Shown in pieces: positions 1-11,269 of a stretch of DNA of 64,000 bases (position 1 is its first letter; every line of letters begins with the position of its first letter). Where the stretch lies: NCBI RefSeq assembly GCF_037126465.1, contig NC_088206.1:51130841-51194840 (forward strand). The letters run 5' to 3'. The notes beneath the pieces were generated by a model. The model made no database searches. It was not told where the DNA came from and was given only the letters and a program-made list of their open reading frames with translations. A program made the position numbers and the translations under genes. This DNA is from Ornithodoros turicata (Eukaryota; Arthropoda; Arachnida; Ixodida; Argasidae).

Positions 1-344
1 GAAGCGATGAGAACCAATTCACGGACTCCCCCCCCCCCCCTACCCGCAAACACACACCGTCACAGCTAGTCACAGCCAGTGCATAACCAGCAACCTCGTC
101 AGCTGCTGCGTGCTTTCGATACAGCTTCAGAAACGATTCCGGACCGGTTTCTTCTTCTTGTTTGTATGTGTATGACGCGGACAAACGTGCATTGCAGGGC
201 TTTTCTGTCAGAAATTAGAAGCTAGCCGTTGAAGCATGCTTGTAGCAATTTTGGAAGTTCTGGGTGTGGGTGGAAATCGGGCAGCATGTACGATCGCGTG
301 TTTGTGGGGACCAAAATCCTCACTGAAATGTGAGAGACGGTCGC

Positions 345-407
345 GGACCCCCACGGACACTCTCGCGGACCCCCAGGGGTCCGCGGACCACACTTTGGGA
401 AACACTG
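345..407. mobile_element. Right terminus of a hAT-type DNA transposon or MITE
   Basis: Read on the minus strand from 407, the sequence begins CAGTGTTTCCCAAAG followed by several GGTCCGCGGACCCC-like blocks. This is the usual look of hAT/Charlie ends in animal genomes. The next 8 bases, CTCTAGAG (408-415), could be the target duplication, but I found no matching left copy, so the element is cut or runs off the window. Bases 1-344 are presumably its body; apart from a poly-C tract near 31-40 I recognise nothing there. Confidence 0.5.
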
Positions 408-415
408 CTCTAGAG

Positions 416-680
416 AGCTGGCCTCAGATTTTCCCTCTCCCTCGCGCGCCCCGCCCATGCGGACCGCGCCAATGGGAGGACGCGTGGGCGGTGTCGGCTG
501 AGTGCCATCTGGGGGCAGAGGTTCGAACGTAGACGTGCTTTTGGCGATGCTACATCCACTGGGTCGTTCCATCCACCACGGCCCTGAGTTGGTCCGTGTT
601 TCAGAAATGGCGCTGCTCGATCTGTGAACCTAGGGAGGCGCGTTTGTTGGGACAGCGAAAATGGTCGGCGGTAAGTACTG
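416..680 (+). promoter_or_regulatory. CpG-rich promoter-like stretch with a possible first coding exon at 661-670
   Basis: The stretch is GC- and CpG-rich, with CCCCGCCC-type GC boxes and a CCAAT box (gcgccaatggg, about 468-478). It leads to aaaATGG at 658-664, a good Kozak context. Ten bases later there is a strong splice donor (GCG|GTAAGTA, donor at 671). A short upstream ORF begins at about 607. This is how a housekeeping gene with a tiny first coding exon looks. No continuation is recognisable downstream, where repeats begin, so it may be a promoter cut off from its gene or a chance match. Confidence 0.3.
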
Positions 681-1539
681 AGTCATAATCCCATTTCTGT
701 TTCTCCCTTTTTTTTTCTGTTTTCGTGGAATGAATTGACGGATTTTGACGGCTTCTGTGTTCGCTTGTTTTTGCTTTTAATAAACGTTTTAAGGGCGAAA
801 CGCATTGGACGTTTTCTCAGCGTAAAACGTCGCGCGTACGCCATGTCCTTGCACACGCGGCGAACAAACGCCAGCGAGGCGACCACCCGAAACGCATGGG
901 ACGCGTACGGAGCGAGTGACGCGCGCCACTGTTGCTATATTCGTCGACCACAAATATCTGTTAGAACGTGCAGATGCTCTTCTTTCCTGTCGTTCGTGCG
1001 TTCCTTCATTCCAGATACCATTAAAATGTTCACGTAAATTTAGTGTGATGGATAATGTCCCAAAAATTTATGGGAGCTGCTCATACGCCACCTTGTCTGC
1101 CGCACGACGGCCATGGTTCTGTCTACTTCTCGGAAAACGCGCCCAGACGCACGCGAATATCTGTAGTCGACAGATCCCGGAGGAGGAGGAGTGTCGTTGG
1201 GAGGAACCCGAGAGGTCTGCTTGCCTGATTAGGCGGCATGTTTCTCGGGAAGGGAAAGGTGGTGGAGAGGAGGAGAGGAAAGGGTGAAGTGGAAGACCGA
1301 GCGGAATCAGCTCGGGGGGAGGATAGCTGCGTCCATGGGCCGACTTCAGGGGAACTGTGCCGGCATACGCCTATTACACATCTGAGGGAAACCCAGGAAA
1401 AACCCCAGACGACAGATCCCGGCGTACGCCCTCCGCGCGCATTGAAAAACTGGTTTTTACGAGGTCACACGTACGCCGAGCGCGCGCGCGTCCTGAAAAC
1501 GTCGGAAAAACGCTCCATGCGTTTAGCCCTTTATGATCG
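681..1539. other. Unassigned stretch with scattered repeat pieces
   Basis: No gene recognised. Around 755-795 it contains a partial match to the 110-bp satellite unit that follows (TTGTTTTTGCTTTTAATAAACG), so it may be the degenerate edge of that array. The part at 1425-1510 is rich in CGTACGC and CGCGCG steps. A SINE fragment lies at 1335-1420. Confidence 0.4.
1335..1420 (-). mobile_element. Tail fragment of a tRNA-derived SINE
   Basis: On the minus strand this reads GTCTGGGGTTTTTCCTGGG, then CCTCAGATG, then GCCGGCACAGTTCC. This order matches the body of the full SINE at 57554-57813. The tRNA-like head is missing, so it is a partial copy. Confidence 0.6.
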
Positions 1540-2665
1540 GCGTCCTTGAGCGATGCCCGCGTCTGTTTGTTTGTTTTTGCTTTTAATGAACGTTTTATGA
1601 TGGCTTGATTCATTGCCTGTTGTTAGGCGCGGACTTTGAATGGCGCGTTTTCGGCGTGCTTGAGCAATGCCCGCGTTTGTTTGTTTTTGCTTTCAGTTGA
1701 CGTTTTATGATGGCTTGTTTTTGCTTTTAATAAACGTTTTATGATCGGCGTCCTTGAGCGATGCCCGCGTCTGTTTGTTTGTTTTTGCTTTTAATGAACG
1801 TTTTATGATGGCTTGATTCATTGCCTGTTGTTAGGCGCGGACTTTGAATGGCGCGTTTTCGGCGTCCTTGAGCGATGCCCACGTTTGTTTGTTTTTGCTT
1901 TTAATGAACGTTTTATGATGGCTTGATTCATTGCCTGTTGTTAGGCGCGGACTTTGAATGGCGCGTTTTCGGCGTCCTTGAGCGATGCCCGCGTTTGTTT
2001 GTTTTTGCTTTTGATGAACGTTTTATGATGGCTTGATTCATTGCCTGTTGTTAGGCGCGGACTTTGAATGGCGCGTTTTCGGCGTCCTTGAGCGATGCCC
2101 GCGTTTGTTTGTTTTTGCTTTTGATGAACGTTTTATGATGGCTTGATTCATTGCCTGTTGTTAGGCGCGGACTTTGAATGGCGCGTTTTCGGCGTCCTTG
2201 AGCGATGCCCACGTTTGTTTGTTTTTGCTTTTAATGAACGTTTTATGATGGCTTGATTCATTGCCTGTTGTTAGGCGCGGACTTTGAATGGCCCGTTTGC
2301 GGCGTCCTTGAGCGATGCCCGCGTTTGTTTGTTTTTGCTTTTAATGAACGTTTTATGATGGCTTGATTCATTGCCTGTTGTTAGGCGCGGACTTTGAATG
2401 GCGCGTTTTCGGCGTGCTTGAGCAATGCCCGCGTTTGTTTGTTTTTGCTTTCAGTTGACGTTTTATGATGGCTTGTTTTTGCTTTTAATAAATGTTTTAT
2501 GATCGGCGTCCTTGAGCGATGCCCGCGTTTGTTTGTTTTTGCTTTTAATGAACGTTTTATGATGGCTTGATTCATTGCCTGTTGTTAAGCGCGGATTTTG
2601 AATGGCCCGTTTGCGGCGTCCTTGAGCGATGCCCGCGTTTGTTTGTTTTATTAAACATATGGAAC
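1540..2665 (+). repeat. 110-bp satellite array, about 10 units
   Basis: The anchor GATGGCTTGATTCATTGCC starts at 1599, 1807, 1917, 2027, 2137, 2247, 2357 and 2561. The period is exactly 110 bp, except for two longer gaps (208 and 204 bp). Each gap contains the same partial unit with CTTTCAGTTGACG, so there is a higher-order composite near both edges. Unit landmarks are GCGTTTGTTTGTTTTTGCTTT and GGCGTCCTTGAGCGATGCCC. An inverted copy of the same unit is at 9824-10075. ORFs across the array (KQTNAGIAQG-type) are repeat artefacts. Confidence 0.9.
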
Positions 2666-2935
2666 ACGCGTTGTTAGAGTGATCTTGATAAGACGTCCGC
2701 GGAATCGTTGCGCCCGTGTTTGGGTGATAGTAGGACGTTCTTTGGCGTTGTGTGTGTGTGCCTTCCCTTTTATTGAGCATGTCATGCGATTCCTGTGCGA
2801 TGCGCTGTGGACCGGGACACGGGCGGTGAGAGGTATACCCCGTTTTTGTTTTTTTTTTGTCGTTTCGCGGGACAATGCGTCATTATGGACTGTTTTCCTC
2901 TGCGTTTTTTTCTCCCGACGACATTCCTTTCTTTC
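2640..2935 (+). repeat. Left arm of an inverted repeat (partner 8238-8530)
   Basis: Landmarks run AACATATGGAACACGCG, GATCTTGATAAGACGTCCGCG, TTCCCTTTTATTGAGCATG, then GAGGTATACC and TTTCGCGGGACAATGCGTCA. All of them recur in reverse complement and reverse order at 8238-8530. With the satellite outside each arm, this looks like long terminal inverted repeats of one element spanning about 1.5-10.1 kb, or two inverted copies of a subterminal repeat. I saw no transposase between the arms. Confidence 0.75.
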
Positions 2936-5299
2936 GACTGTGTAGGACGGAATGTTCAAGAACATTGTGGGCATATACGCCCCAGGAAGCACAGCGCGAC
3001 GACCCAACGTCGGTGCGCCGGCGGCGACCGACCCGACCGGGTCGGCTCCCGACCATGGTCCGGCAACACGGGGATGTTCATGGTTCGTTATCGGCAGCCT
3101 GTATCGTACCCCAACGATTTCCCGAGGTGCAGCCAATGCACACTTATGGGTACATCCTACCCCCCAAACAAGAGTTAATTTGCGCGATTTTTAAAAACAA
3201 AATCAATATGTCACTGTAGAAAAACTCTTTATTGCATCACCGTCACAAGATACATGGGTTCTTTATAGCATCACTTCACCAGCAATGAAAAAGATGAGTG
3301 TTACATTGAAAGTATCTAATCACCAGTCCCGCATGCATATGTACTATTTACTTCACAAATATTAACTTAACAGAGGTTATATGGAACCGAGATAGAAGTT
3401 GGAACTCGTTGCCAGTTAAGTTAGACTGTTGAAAGATGGAAGTCACTGAAAAGGTTAGCCAGAACATAATTCTAGGCCGGTTCCACGTTAGCTCAGACAG
3501 GGAGGTCCCATGGACCTCCTGGATTTTTATTATTTTTATATATATTTAGAAGAAATTTTATTTATATTTTTATATTATTTATATTTAGAATATATATTTA
3601 GAATTATTATTATATATAGATACTCATCGCACATGATGATCAACATTGTGAAAGTATATCCGATGGACATCCGTGAGACAGAATTTTCTGACTGGGAAGC
3701 GCACAAAATACATATATTTTATGGGCCATATGACACGTGTACTGCATATGTTGCCTTTTTCAACCTAAAGATGTATAGGAGCCGAAAAAAAATGAAAACG
3801 AAATATCAGTGGGGTATAAAAGAAGGCACGAGACATCCATTGCAAGTCCTGTCTTGCTCCCGATATGGTCCCACATGACATCCCTGGAACCTCCATAAAA
3901 CATACTTCGGAATTTCACTGGGAGTTCATACGGACTGGTATCGAACGAAATGATGCAGTCCCAGGGATGTCCATGCAGTCCGAAGGCGGACGTCCCGTCG
4001 ACGTCCCTGGGATAGGCTGTGTTATCTGGGGTAACCCTATCATTCGTGGCAGAGAGTGACGTAGGGGGTAGAACTTTGCAACCTTTTAGGCACAACATAT
4101 GCGACAACTATTACCTCCTAAAAGGTGTAATTGCTCCACCCTTTTTTCTGAGAGTGCAGTATGGCACATGTAGTGTGACTTGTACCTTTGTCTTTAGGAT
4201 ACAGTGAGAAATATTAATGAATCAACAAGATGCCTTTTCTCATACATTGGCTTTCTTGCTATGAAGACCTCTTATTATGGATACCCGAAGTCCTTTTAAA
4301 AGAAAAACAACACAGCATACCAGATTGTATTCCTTTCAAGCAAACATCACAGCGCGATAGGTTCATAGTGTAGTAACCGAAGTGCGGGGTGGATCCCGAA
4401 AGTGGAAGATAGCTTGAGGTCAGGGTTACAGTGAGAAAAGTACACCACACCACAAGACGCACACGTTATTGAATACAGACCAAATAGCTAAACTTAGTTT
4501 TCAGCACGACATGACAAGATCCACTAGAAAAATCTTGACCATCATCACTGGCTCTGAGCAGAGATCTGGTGGTGGGCGCTTCAGTGATACCTTCATCAAG
4601 GCATTGATTTTTTTAGGCGCGCTCTGGTAGTGGTCCAGCATGTCATTCTGAATGAAAGATCAGGATAGCTTTCATTCACTCACAATTTCAAACAAATTGA
4701 CATATCATGCGTCGATCACATTACGCCAACGGATTAAAGCGGAATAATTTATTCACTTCGGAGGTTCTTTTTTTTTATTTTTATTTAGAATGACTACAAA
4801 AACGAATCTTGAGCTGAAGTCCTCCAGCATTTCAGTTTTGTAGGCACGCAGTCGTCTTGAGAAATGGTTATATTTCGTTTGATGTCAAATACACAATACA
4901 TACGATTCCACACTTTACTGAACCATATTTTCACCAAAACGGAGTCCATTATCCTAAAAGCAACGCATAAACCACAATGGATCACTGAAATAGAAACTAT
5001 GCGATGCTGCGATGCTAAGTTTCGAGAGAAGCCTTCTAGAACGGCGTCACTCATGCTGAAAAGCATCTATGAGTAACGCTTATCAATGCGAAGAATACCA
5101 CAAGAAGAAATAGCACTTACCCATCGATGAATCGCTTAAAAATGTCGGAATTCCTCGAAAGTTGCGGGAGCACGGCCGGATACTTTCGTTTCTCGCAGCG
5201 AGAGCGACGGGGACTCCGACAGTGCAAACACGGCTGGATGATCGAGGAACATCATTGGCCAGATTCGAAACTGTCGTTCACGTGATTGCAACACTCGGC
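2936..5299. other. Intergenic stretch, no gene recognised
   Basis: At 3496-3514 there is a perfect small hairpin (GGAGGTCC, 3-base loop, GGACCTCC), followed by an extremely AT-rich tract to about 3625 built from TATTTAGAA-like steps. At 3640-4020 there are GGATGTCC/GGACGTCC-rich sequences of a dispersed family also seen at 59.0-60.0 kb. The rest (4060-5290) is ordinary, moderately AT-rich sequence with ORFs under 110 codons and no family resemblance that I can see. Confidence 0.4.
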
Positions 5300-6347
5300 C
5301 AGTGTTGCCACACCTACAGATTTATCATGAGATCTACCTACTTTTTGAAAAATCTACAGACCTACAGAGATTTCCAGAAATCTCATGATCTTTTGCTCCC
5401 ACGAATGGATCACTCGACACAGTGGTTCGCATCAGTGCACAAAACGACAACGATGAAAGACGTCAGCAGAATGCGGGAATGAGTGTTTTACCGACTATTT
5501 TTTAGAATATTTTCCGGGATTAATTTCATGAAAACGAAGCAAAGAAACAACCTCGAACGACCACCATAACTGGCCTCCTGCACACAAAACGCATGCTCTT
5601 GGGTCAAGCTGCTTCGCCTTCGCCGTTGACAAGGCCGTCGATCACAAAACTGGCGGGGCTCGCCTGGCGGGCTCGAGGGGCTCGCCGGTGAGAAGGGCGT
5701 CCACGGCGACTGAACCATTGGCGAGCCTCAACTCAAAATCGGTTTCCTTGAGTGTTTGCGTGCACGTTACCAGTGTGCCGCGCAGACTTGACTTGGCTGG
5801 CTTTGAAGTGAAACCACAACGTTTATAATTCACCTCACGCATGTACGCTTTCATTATGTCTGTGGAAATATATCGATCTTTATTGTTTTTGTGGTCCATT
5901 GTGATCCTCGGTCACTCTGATGATGGAACGAGCGAGAGAAATGTTCCTACTAAACGCGATACGTTATTCGTGCATTGGAGCGGCATAGCTAATGTGAATA
6001 CACATGTCAAAGTATTAAAGTCTATGTGCAGTGACACTTTTTTGTGACTGTAGTGGACACCTAAGTCCGCTACAATCACAAAATACGGGACATCGCAAAC
6101 CGAAACCAAAGCTTCCAACGCGTAATGCCAGTGCGCCGCAGCAATTAATTCCGGCTGTGGTCTTCGGCAGTGGAACGAAAGAATCCCTTGCTCTTCCACT
6201 AATTTAGAGAAGCAGGCAGACATTCCAGATTTGAATGCAAAACGTTCAGGCAACTGAGTTTTGAGTGGCTACAGCTTTTTAGCTCGATCTACAGATTTTT
6301 TGGACTAGGATCTACAGATAAATTTGTTGTTACGTGTGGCAACACTG
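5300..6347. mobile_element. hAT-type MITE with 8-bp target duplication
   Basis: The left end CAGTGTTGCCACACCTACAG (5300-) is matched in inverse at the right end (GTGTGGCAACACTG, ending 6347). The outer flanks are identical 8-mers, CACTCGGC at 5292-5299 and 6348-6355. CAGTGTTGCC termini plus an 8-bp duplication are the hAT signature. Subterminal TACAGATTT motifs occur at both ends. The 1,048-bp interior has no transposase, so the element is non-autonomous. Its perfect duplication suggests a fairly young insertion. Confidence 0.9.
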
Positions 6348-6355
6348 CACTCGGC

Positions 6356-7963
6356 GCCTAACAGTCTGGGAAGAGAAATCTGTCGCCGCACCCCGGTCAT
6401 GTGACTGATTATCGTGAAGTGATCAGATCAGCATCGGGGAGCGATCCTATATTATTGTTTACATGACCAAAAGGAGACCAGAGCGGGAAATGATCAGGGC
6501 ACCGTCGGGGGACTACCTTATCTTGTTTTATGTTCTATCTCCTCCGTTCCCACACCGCTGGGAACCAGTGTAGCACTATTGCCCGTTCAGGAGCCGAAGC
6601 CCTCGTTGCGTTCCCATTCTTTTCCCGAGGGTTTGTGCTGCCTGGGGCCATTGCAAGTCACCAGCTCAGACCGGAAACGATGAACTACAATTCGCTACGC
6701 TGTCAAGGTCTAGAAGCTGAAGAGATACTGAAACGAAGAAAGCGCCGGTTCAGCGTAAACCACCCACCATTTTCGGCGTTTTGACCCCTCTTTTCTCCTT
6801 GTGGGAGAATAATCCGCATTCACTGAGCGACCCAAAGACGGACTTCACAACACAAAGTTCAGTGACAAAACGTTCGTTGTGCAAAGATAAGAGGTCAGAA
6901 CGGCTTAAGAGGAAAGAGGAGAACGAATTCTTGGTTCCATTGTATGCTCAAGTATAGCCCTGGCCGATCTCCGTTGTGGCTAATGGCCATTCTCCGTGGG
7001 ACAAAGAAGAAGAAGTAGTAGCACGCACATTTAGCACGCACTTTTTCAGCTCGTCCTATCTCAAACTTTATGACCTCTGGCAGCAGCCAAAAGGTTGTCG
7101 GTATGGATCGAAGATATAAGGTATAAGTGTTCGTGTTTATATCTGTTGCCGTGGGTTCCTGTATGGGTTCCTGGGATGCGCCTATTTGCCTAAGGACTCT
7201 TGCGGACCACGGCGCACTGAGAAAAGCAATGCAAGCATATCGGGTGTCCGCCCATTTCATCGAACGACGTTTCATCGACTCCATTTTATCGAATGCCGTT
7301 TCATGGAACGCCAGCGGACAGTTGCTCACCAGACAATTGTCCGTCGGACAACTGCTCACCGTTAGAATCAATTTGCCACCAGTTTAGATGTTAGGTCAGA
7401 TTAGAATTAGTCTGCTGGCATTTTAGACGTTAGGTCATGTTAGAATTATAGTGTGGGTATTATAAACGTTAGAATTGGCGTATTAGCATTTTAGACGTTA
7501 ATATTGTTGTTGTTATGTTAGAATCTGTTTAGCGGCACTTTAGGCTCTTGGCGAAGGCGTGTTTTGCAGTTCTTCGCAATCGCAACAATGCAAATATTCG
7601 CAACAATCGCGCAATCATATCCTGAATGTAGCAAAGCACATGCGTTAGCAGTGTGCCAACCTATATAGCTGTCATGATATCAGAGAAGCGGCTGACCACG
7701 CCACTGCTATAGGGCAAGACTGGCTGAATGGGCTGTGCTATTATCATGGAACTCGACAATCACGGTATTAGCCTGAAGACAGTTTTTGTGTTTAGTTTTT
7801 GCGTTAAAGACATTGAAAGCGTTTTTTTTTATTTAGACCGCGTTAACTCGCTGACGTATGCGCTTCGCCCGTCACGTGACCGAAGAGTAGCCACCTTCCA
7901 AGGGAACTCAGAATGGCGGACCGTGACCGTATGGCTGACGCTGATACATGATCCCAAAGCTGT
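6356..7963. other. Unassigned stretch with two minisatellite-like tracts
   Basis: At about 7240-7320 short units alternate TTTCATCGAACG and TTTTATCGAATG. At about 7385-7560 four loose units share TTAGACGTTAGGTCA or GTTAGAATT at roughly 50-60 bp spacing. The rest shows no recognisable gene or element end. Confidence 0.4.
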
Positions 7964-8225
7964 TTGTGTGCGGGGAAGTTTAATGAAAGAAACCACCAAA
8001 AAAGTAGTCTTCTTTCATCATTAGCCAGCATTACCAAACATACGCACAAAAACGGCCTGGGCGTCTCGTCAAAGTCCTTCTGTAACAACATGTGTGGCAT
8101 CATGTTCAGTAAAAGGGGGAAAATAGCCAGTCTTCTGTCGGCATTATCTAAACATACGCACAAAAACGGCACGGGCATGGCATCTCATCAAATTCCTTTC
8201 GTAACAACACGTGTCGCATGACGCA
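7964..8225. repeat. Two tandem copies of a ~116-bp unit
   Basis: The core AAACATACGCACAAAAACGGC occurs at about 8036 and 8152. In each copy it is followed by GGGC, TCATCAAA/TCGTCAAA, then CTT(T/C)(C/T)GTAACAACA. This sits directly inside the right inverted-repeat arm. Confidence 0.65.
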
Positions 8226-8237
8226 GTGAAGACAAAA

Positions 8238-8530
8238 AAAGGGTATGAAACAGAGAGAGAGAAGATAAAAAATGCAGAGGAAAATAGTCCATAATGACGC
8301 ATTGTCCCGCGAAACGACAAAGAAACAAAAACGAGGTATACCTCTCACCGCCCGATCCACACCTCTCCGGTCCACAGCGCATCGCACACGAATCGCATGA
8401 CATGCTCAATAAAAGGGAAGGCACACACACACACACGCCAAAGAACGCCCTACTGTCACCCAAACACGGGCGCAATGATTCCGCAGACGTCTTATCAAGA
8501 TCACTCTAACAACGCATGTTCCATATGTTT
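8238..8530 (-). repeat. Right arm of the inverted repeat (partner 2640-2935)
   Basis: This is the reverse complement of 2640-2935 with modest divergence (ACGCATTGTCCCGCGAAACG, GAGGTATACCTC, CATGCTCAATAAAAGGGAAG, GACGTCTTATCAAGATC). The arm should run straight into the inverted satellite, but here it is split from it by a solo LTR. Confidence 0.75.
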
Positions 8531-9823
8531 TGTGAGCTGTAGCGTGCCTGCCAATCCCAGGTATGACACAGCGGCTCGTTTGGCAACCCTGTACCAGGCT
8601 CCAATAGCTCCCCATAGATTCCATAGTTTGAGATAATTCACACATCACTGGGCACACGACAAATGAGAGTGCAACATTGTAGAAATTATGCAATGCAGTC
8701 GGCCAATCATGAGCCTTAACTTTGGCAGAGCTTCCGGCCGGTTCTGGCTACCTTCGACTTCTACCGGATTTCACGCCTACCGCCGTTACTCGATATTCAA
8801 AATAACTGAAGCTTCTTTTGGCGAAAAGAAATATTTATTTGACACAAAGTACTGAATCAAAGATCTGATACATTGGTGAACTGTGAAAACAAAGTCCACT
8901 GCGTTGTTGACGCACTATAACTAAGTTCGAACTTGAAGCAAAACGAACACAGCCCCCGAAATCCGACACGGCCCGAGCGTGTTCTTCACTCTCCAACCGC
9001 TCCAACTCACGAAGCATTCCAGTTCCGGAGTTGATAGACTGTTCGTGGGATAATAGTCGTGTCCAGGAACAGCACAACACACGTTGAATCACATCGACGC
9101 ATGAATAAACCAGGGAACACTTCTACAAACTGTTCTGCCGATTGACATCACTGAAACACTTCTTTCTTCTTCTATCTTCTTTCTTTGCTTGCTGAGCGGA
9201 CGGCACTTGTGCGGCACGTAATCGTACTCCTGTCTTTGTTGTCAGCCCTCAAAATGTTGAAAGCCCTCAGCGCCTCCAACCGCTCCAACCCACGAAGCAT
9301 TCCAGTTCCGTAGTTGATAGACTGTACGTGGGATAATAGTCGTTTCCAGGAACAGCACAATACGCGTAGAATCACAAACTGTTCTGCTGATTGACATTAC
9401 CGAAACACAGAACACAAGACGACGGACGCAGTGCCGGCGTGCGAGCTATTTCGAAACTATGCTGAAACTGTTGAAACGGCCGCGAGGACGCTGCACGAAC
9501 ATGCGTGCGTAGAAAATGCGATTTCAAAACATTGTCGACCAATCGGAGCGCGCACACAGTCTAGGCCAGTGAGCTTGCAACGTTGTAGATTGGCGTAGTG
9601 GTACATACTCTACTGCGGCATCCTCGGTTACCTGAGGAGGACCGCCTGTACTCTCTCGCTCTCCTCCCGCAGTGAGATGAGAGATGAGGAACCAAAAAGT
9701 GGTTCCGCGCCCGTTATGTTGCAGTAGTGTTTGCTCGCGGTGAAAGCCGCTCCAGTTCTCACATTGTGCCAATAAATGCTTTGAAACTTCATGCGAAGCC
9801 TCCGAGCCTTCCCCAGCGTCACA
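8531..9823. mobile_element. Solo LTR (1,293 bp) with 4-bp target duplication
   Basis: The segment begins TGTGAGC and ends GCGTCACA, the TG...CA form of an LTR. It is flanked by GTTT on both sides (8527-8530 and 9824-9827). It splits the inverted repeat exactly: in the left arm the flanking sequences are contiguous (near 2645-2655). A polyadenylation signal, AATAAA, lies about 50 bp before the 3' end (about 9771), as expected if the LTR is in plus orientation. It contains an internal tandem duplication of about 285 bp (8990-9120 and 9280-9410 are the most similar parts). The family is not identified. Confidence 0.7.
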
Positions 9824-10075
9824 GTTTAATAAAACAAACAAACGCGGGCATCGCTCAAGGACGCCGCAAACGCGCCATTCAAAGTCCGCGCCTAACAACA
9901 GGCAATGAATCAAGCTATCGTAAAACGTTCATTAAAAGCAAAAACAAACAAACAAACAAACGCGGGCATCGCTCATGGATGCCGAAAACGCACCACGGAT
10001 ATGTTGGATATGTTCATAGTCCGCGCGCAACAACAGGCAATGAATCAAGCTATCATAAATCGTCCATTAAGGCGG
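9824..10075 (-). repeat. Inverted 110-bp satellite array, about 2 units
   Basis: Reverse complement of the units at 1540-2665 (CGCGGGCATCGCTCAAGGACG, CAGGCAATGAATCAAGCTATC). It ends about 150 bp before the Polinton. The asymmetry, about 10 units on one side and 2 on the other, is typical of unequal satellite expansion. Confidence 0.85.
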
Positions 10076-10223
10076 TGCATCACCCCTCGCGCGCCTATGG
10101 GAATCCCCATACATTTTCCAACTCGTCTAGCGCCATCAATAGCTGGGCGATTTGCACCGAGTTTCTTTTGAATGAAAGAGTGAACGAATATCTAGTACTT
10201 AATGTTTTTGGATCTTTGATATG

Positions 10224-11030
10224 AGTAGTATAGAAATGAGTCCTATAGCCAAGAGTTTTCTCTAATCCAATTCCAGTCCAATTCTAATCCAGTTCTAAGC
10301 CATAATCCAGTTCTAATCCAACACAATCCAGTTCTAAGCCAACACAAGCTAATTCCAAAGCCATCTGATTGGCCGCCATTAGCTCCGCCCACTTCATGTT
10401 GATTGGCCCATGCTAAGCCTACTGATCTTTGATTGGCTGACCGTAGCTCCACTCCTTTATGCTAATTAATTGGCTTGGCTCCACCCAGTTCACGCTGAAT
10501 GGCCTGTGCTAAGCCTACTGATCATTGATTGGTTGACTGTAGCTCCGCCCCTTTATGCTAATTACTCGGCTCCGGCCACTTCACGCTGATTGGTGCATGC
10601 GTATCGCTGAGCACGCCCCTTTATGCTAATTAACCGGCTCCGCTGATTGGTCCATTCTAGGCCTACTGATCACTCTCCCAGACTTTCTAAGCCCTCTGAT
10701 TGGCCGTCCCCACCGATTGGCCCGTTCTAAGCCCACCGATTGGCCCGCTGAACATAGCCTTCAGTAGCGCCCGCAAGATGGCAGCGGCCCCGCTGCGGCT
10801 TTATCTCAGATGTTCAAACTTATCTATTTACTGGCTCCACCCACTTCATGCTGATTGGTCCGTTCTAAGTCTACTGACTTCTAAGCCAGTCCACACGAAG
10901 CCTACTGATTGGTCCCTTCACACACACACACAGATTGGTCCATTCTAAGCCATACCGATGGCTTGCCATGATTGGTACACGCTGAACCTACTGAACAGTG
11001 ATTGGCTAGCCTGTCGCTCCTAAACCACAA
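10224..11030 (+). repeat. Polinton left terminal inverted repeat
   Basis: It pairs with 39890-40842. The outer part carries AATCCAATTC-type steps. The rest is built from repeated inverted CCAAT boxes (GATTGGCC/T) alternating with GCTCCGCCC and with TTATGCTAATTA. The match to the right repeat ends near GTGATTGGCTA (about 11005). The right repeat has extra segments of roughly 140 bp, and the two have clearly diverged. Confidence 0.9.
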
Positions 11031-11269
11031 TGCAGCGGATTCAGACAAGACACGCCAATTGTTCATTTCAACCTTTATTTGGTACAACAGACTCCTGGTC
11101 CAGCAGCATCGTAGAGCATGTGTTGCTTCAGCTCCATCAGAGAGATTGATACTCCATAATTCTATCTGGTCATCTCTTGCACTCATTGGTCACTCGGCTC
11201 CTTCGGTAGACACCAACTGCTATTGGTTCATGCGGCTTTATCTCAGACAGACAGGGAAAAAAATACCTT
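11031..11269. other. Spacer between left terminal repeat and first gene
   Basis: No gene seen. It still carries isolated ATTGGT boxes (about 11185 and 11223) like those of the terminal repeat. Confidence 0.4.

Noticed and set aside
1540..2780. ORFs with repeated KQTNAGIAQG / TFIKSKNKQT segments
   Set aside because: Translation of the 110-bp satellite, repeated because the DNA is.
9575..9740. tRNA-like GTAGATTGGCGTAGTGGTACATA segment
   Set aside because: An A-box-like start but no convincing B box or cloverleaf; it lies within the solo LTR.
10700..10948. ORF of 82 codons, also found at 40138-40377
   Set aside because: Present only because the Polinton terminal repeats are copies of each other; it reads through CCAAT-box repeats (TDWPVLS-like periodicity).
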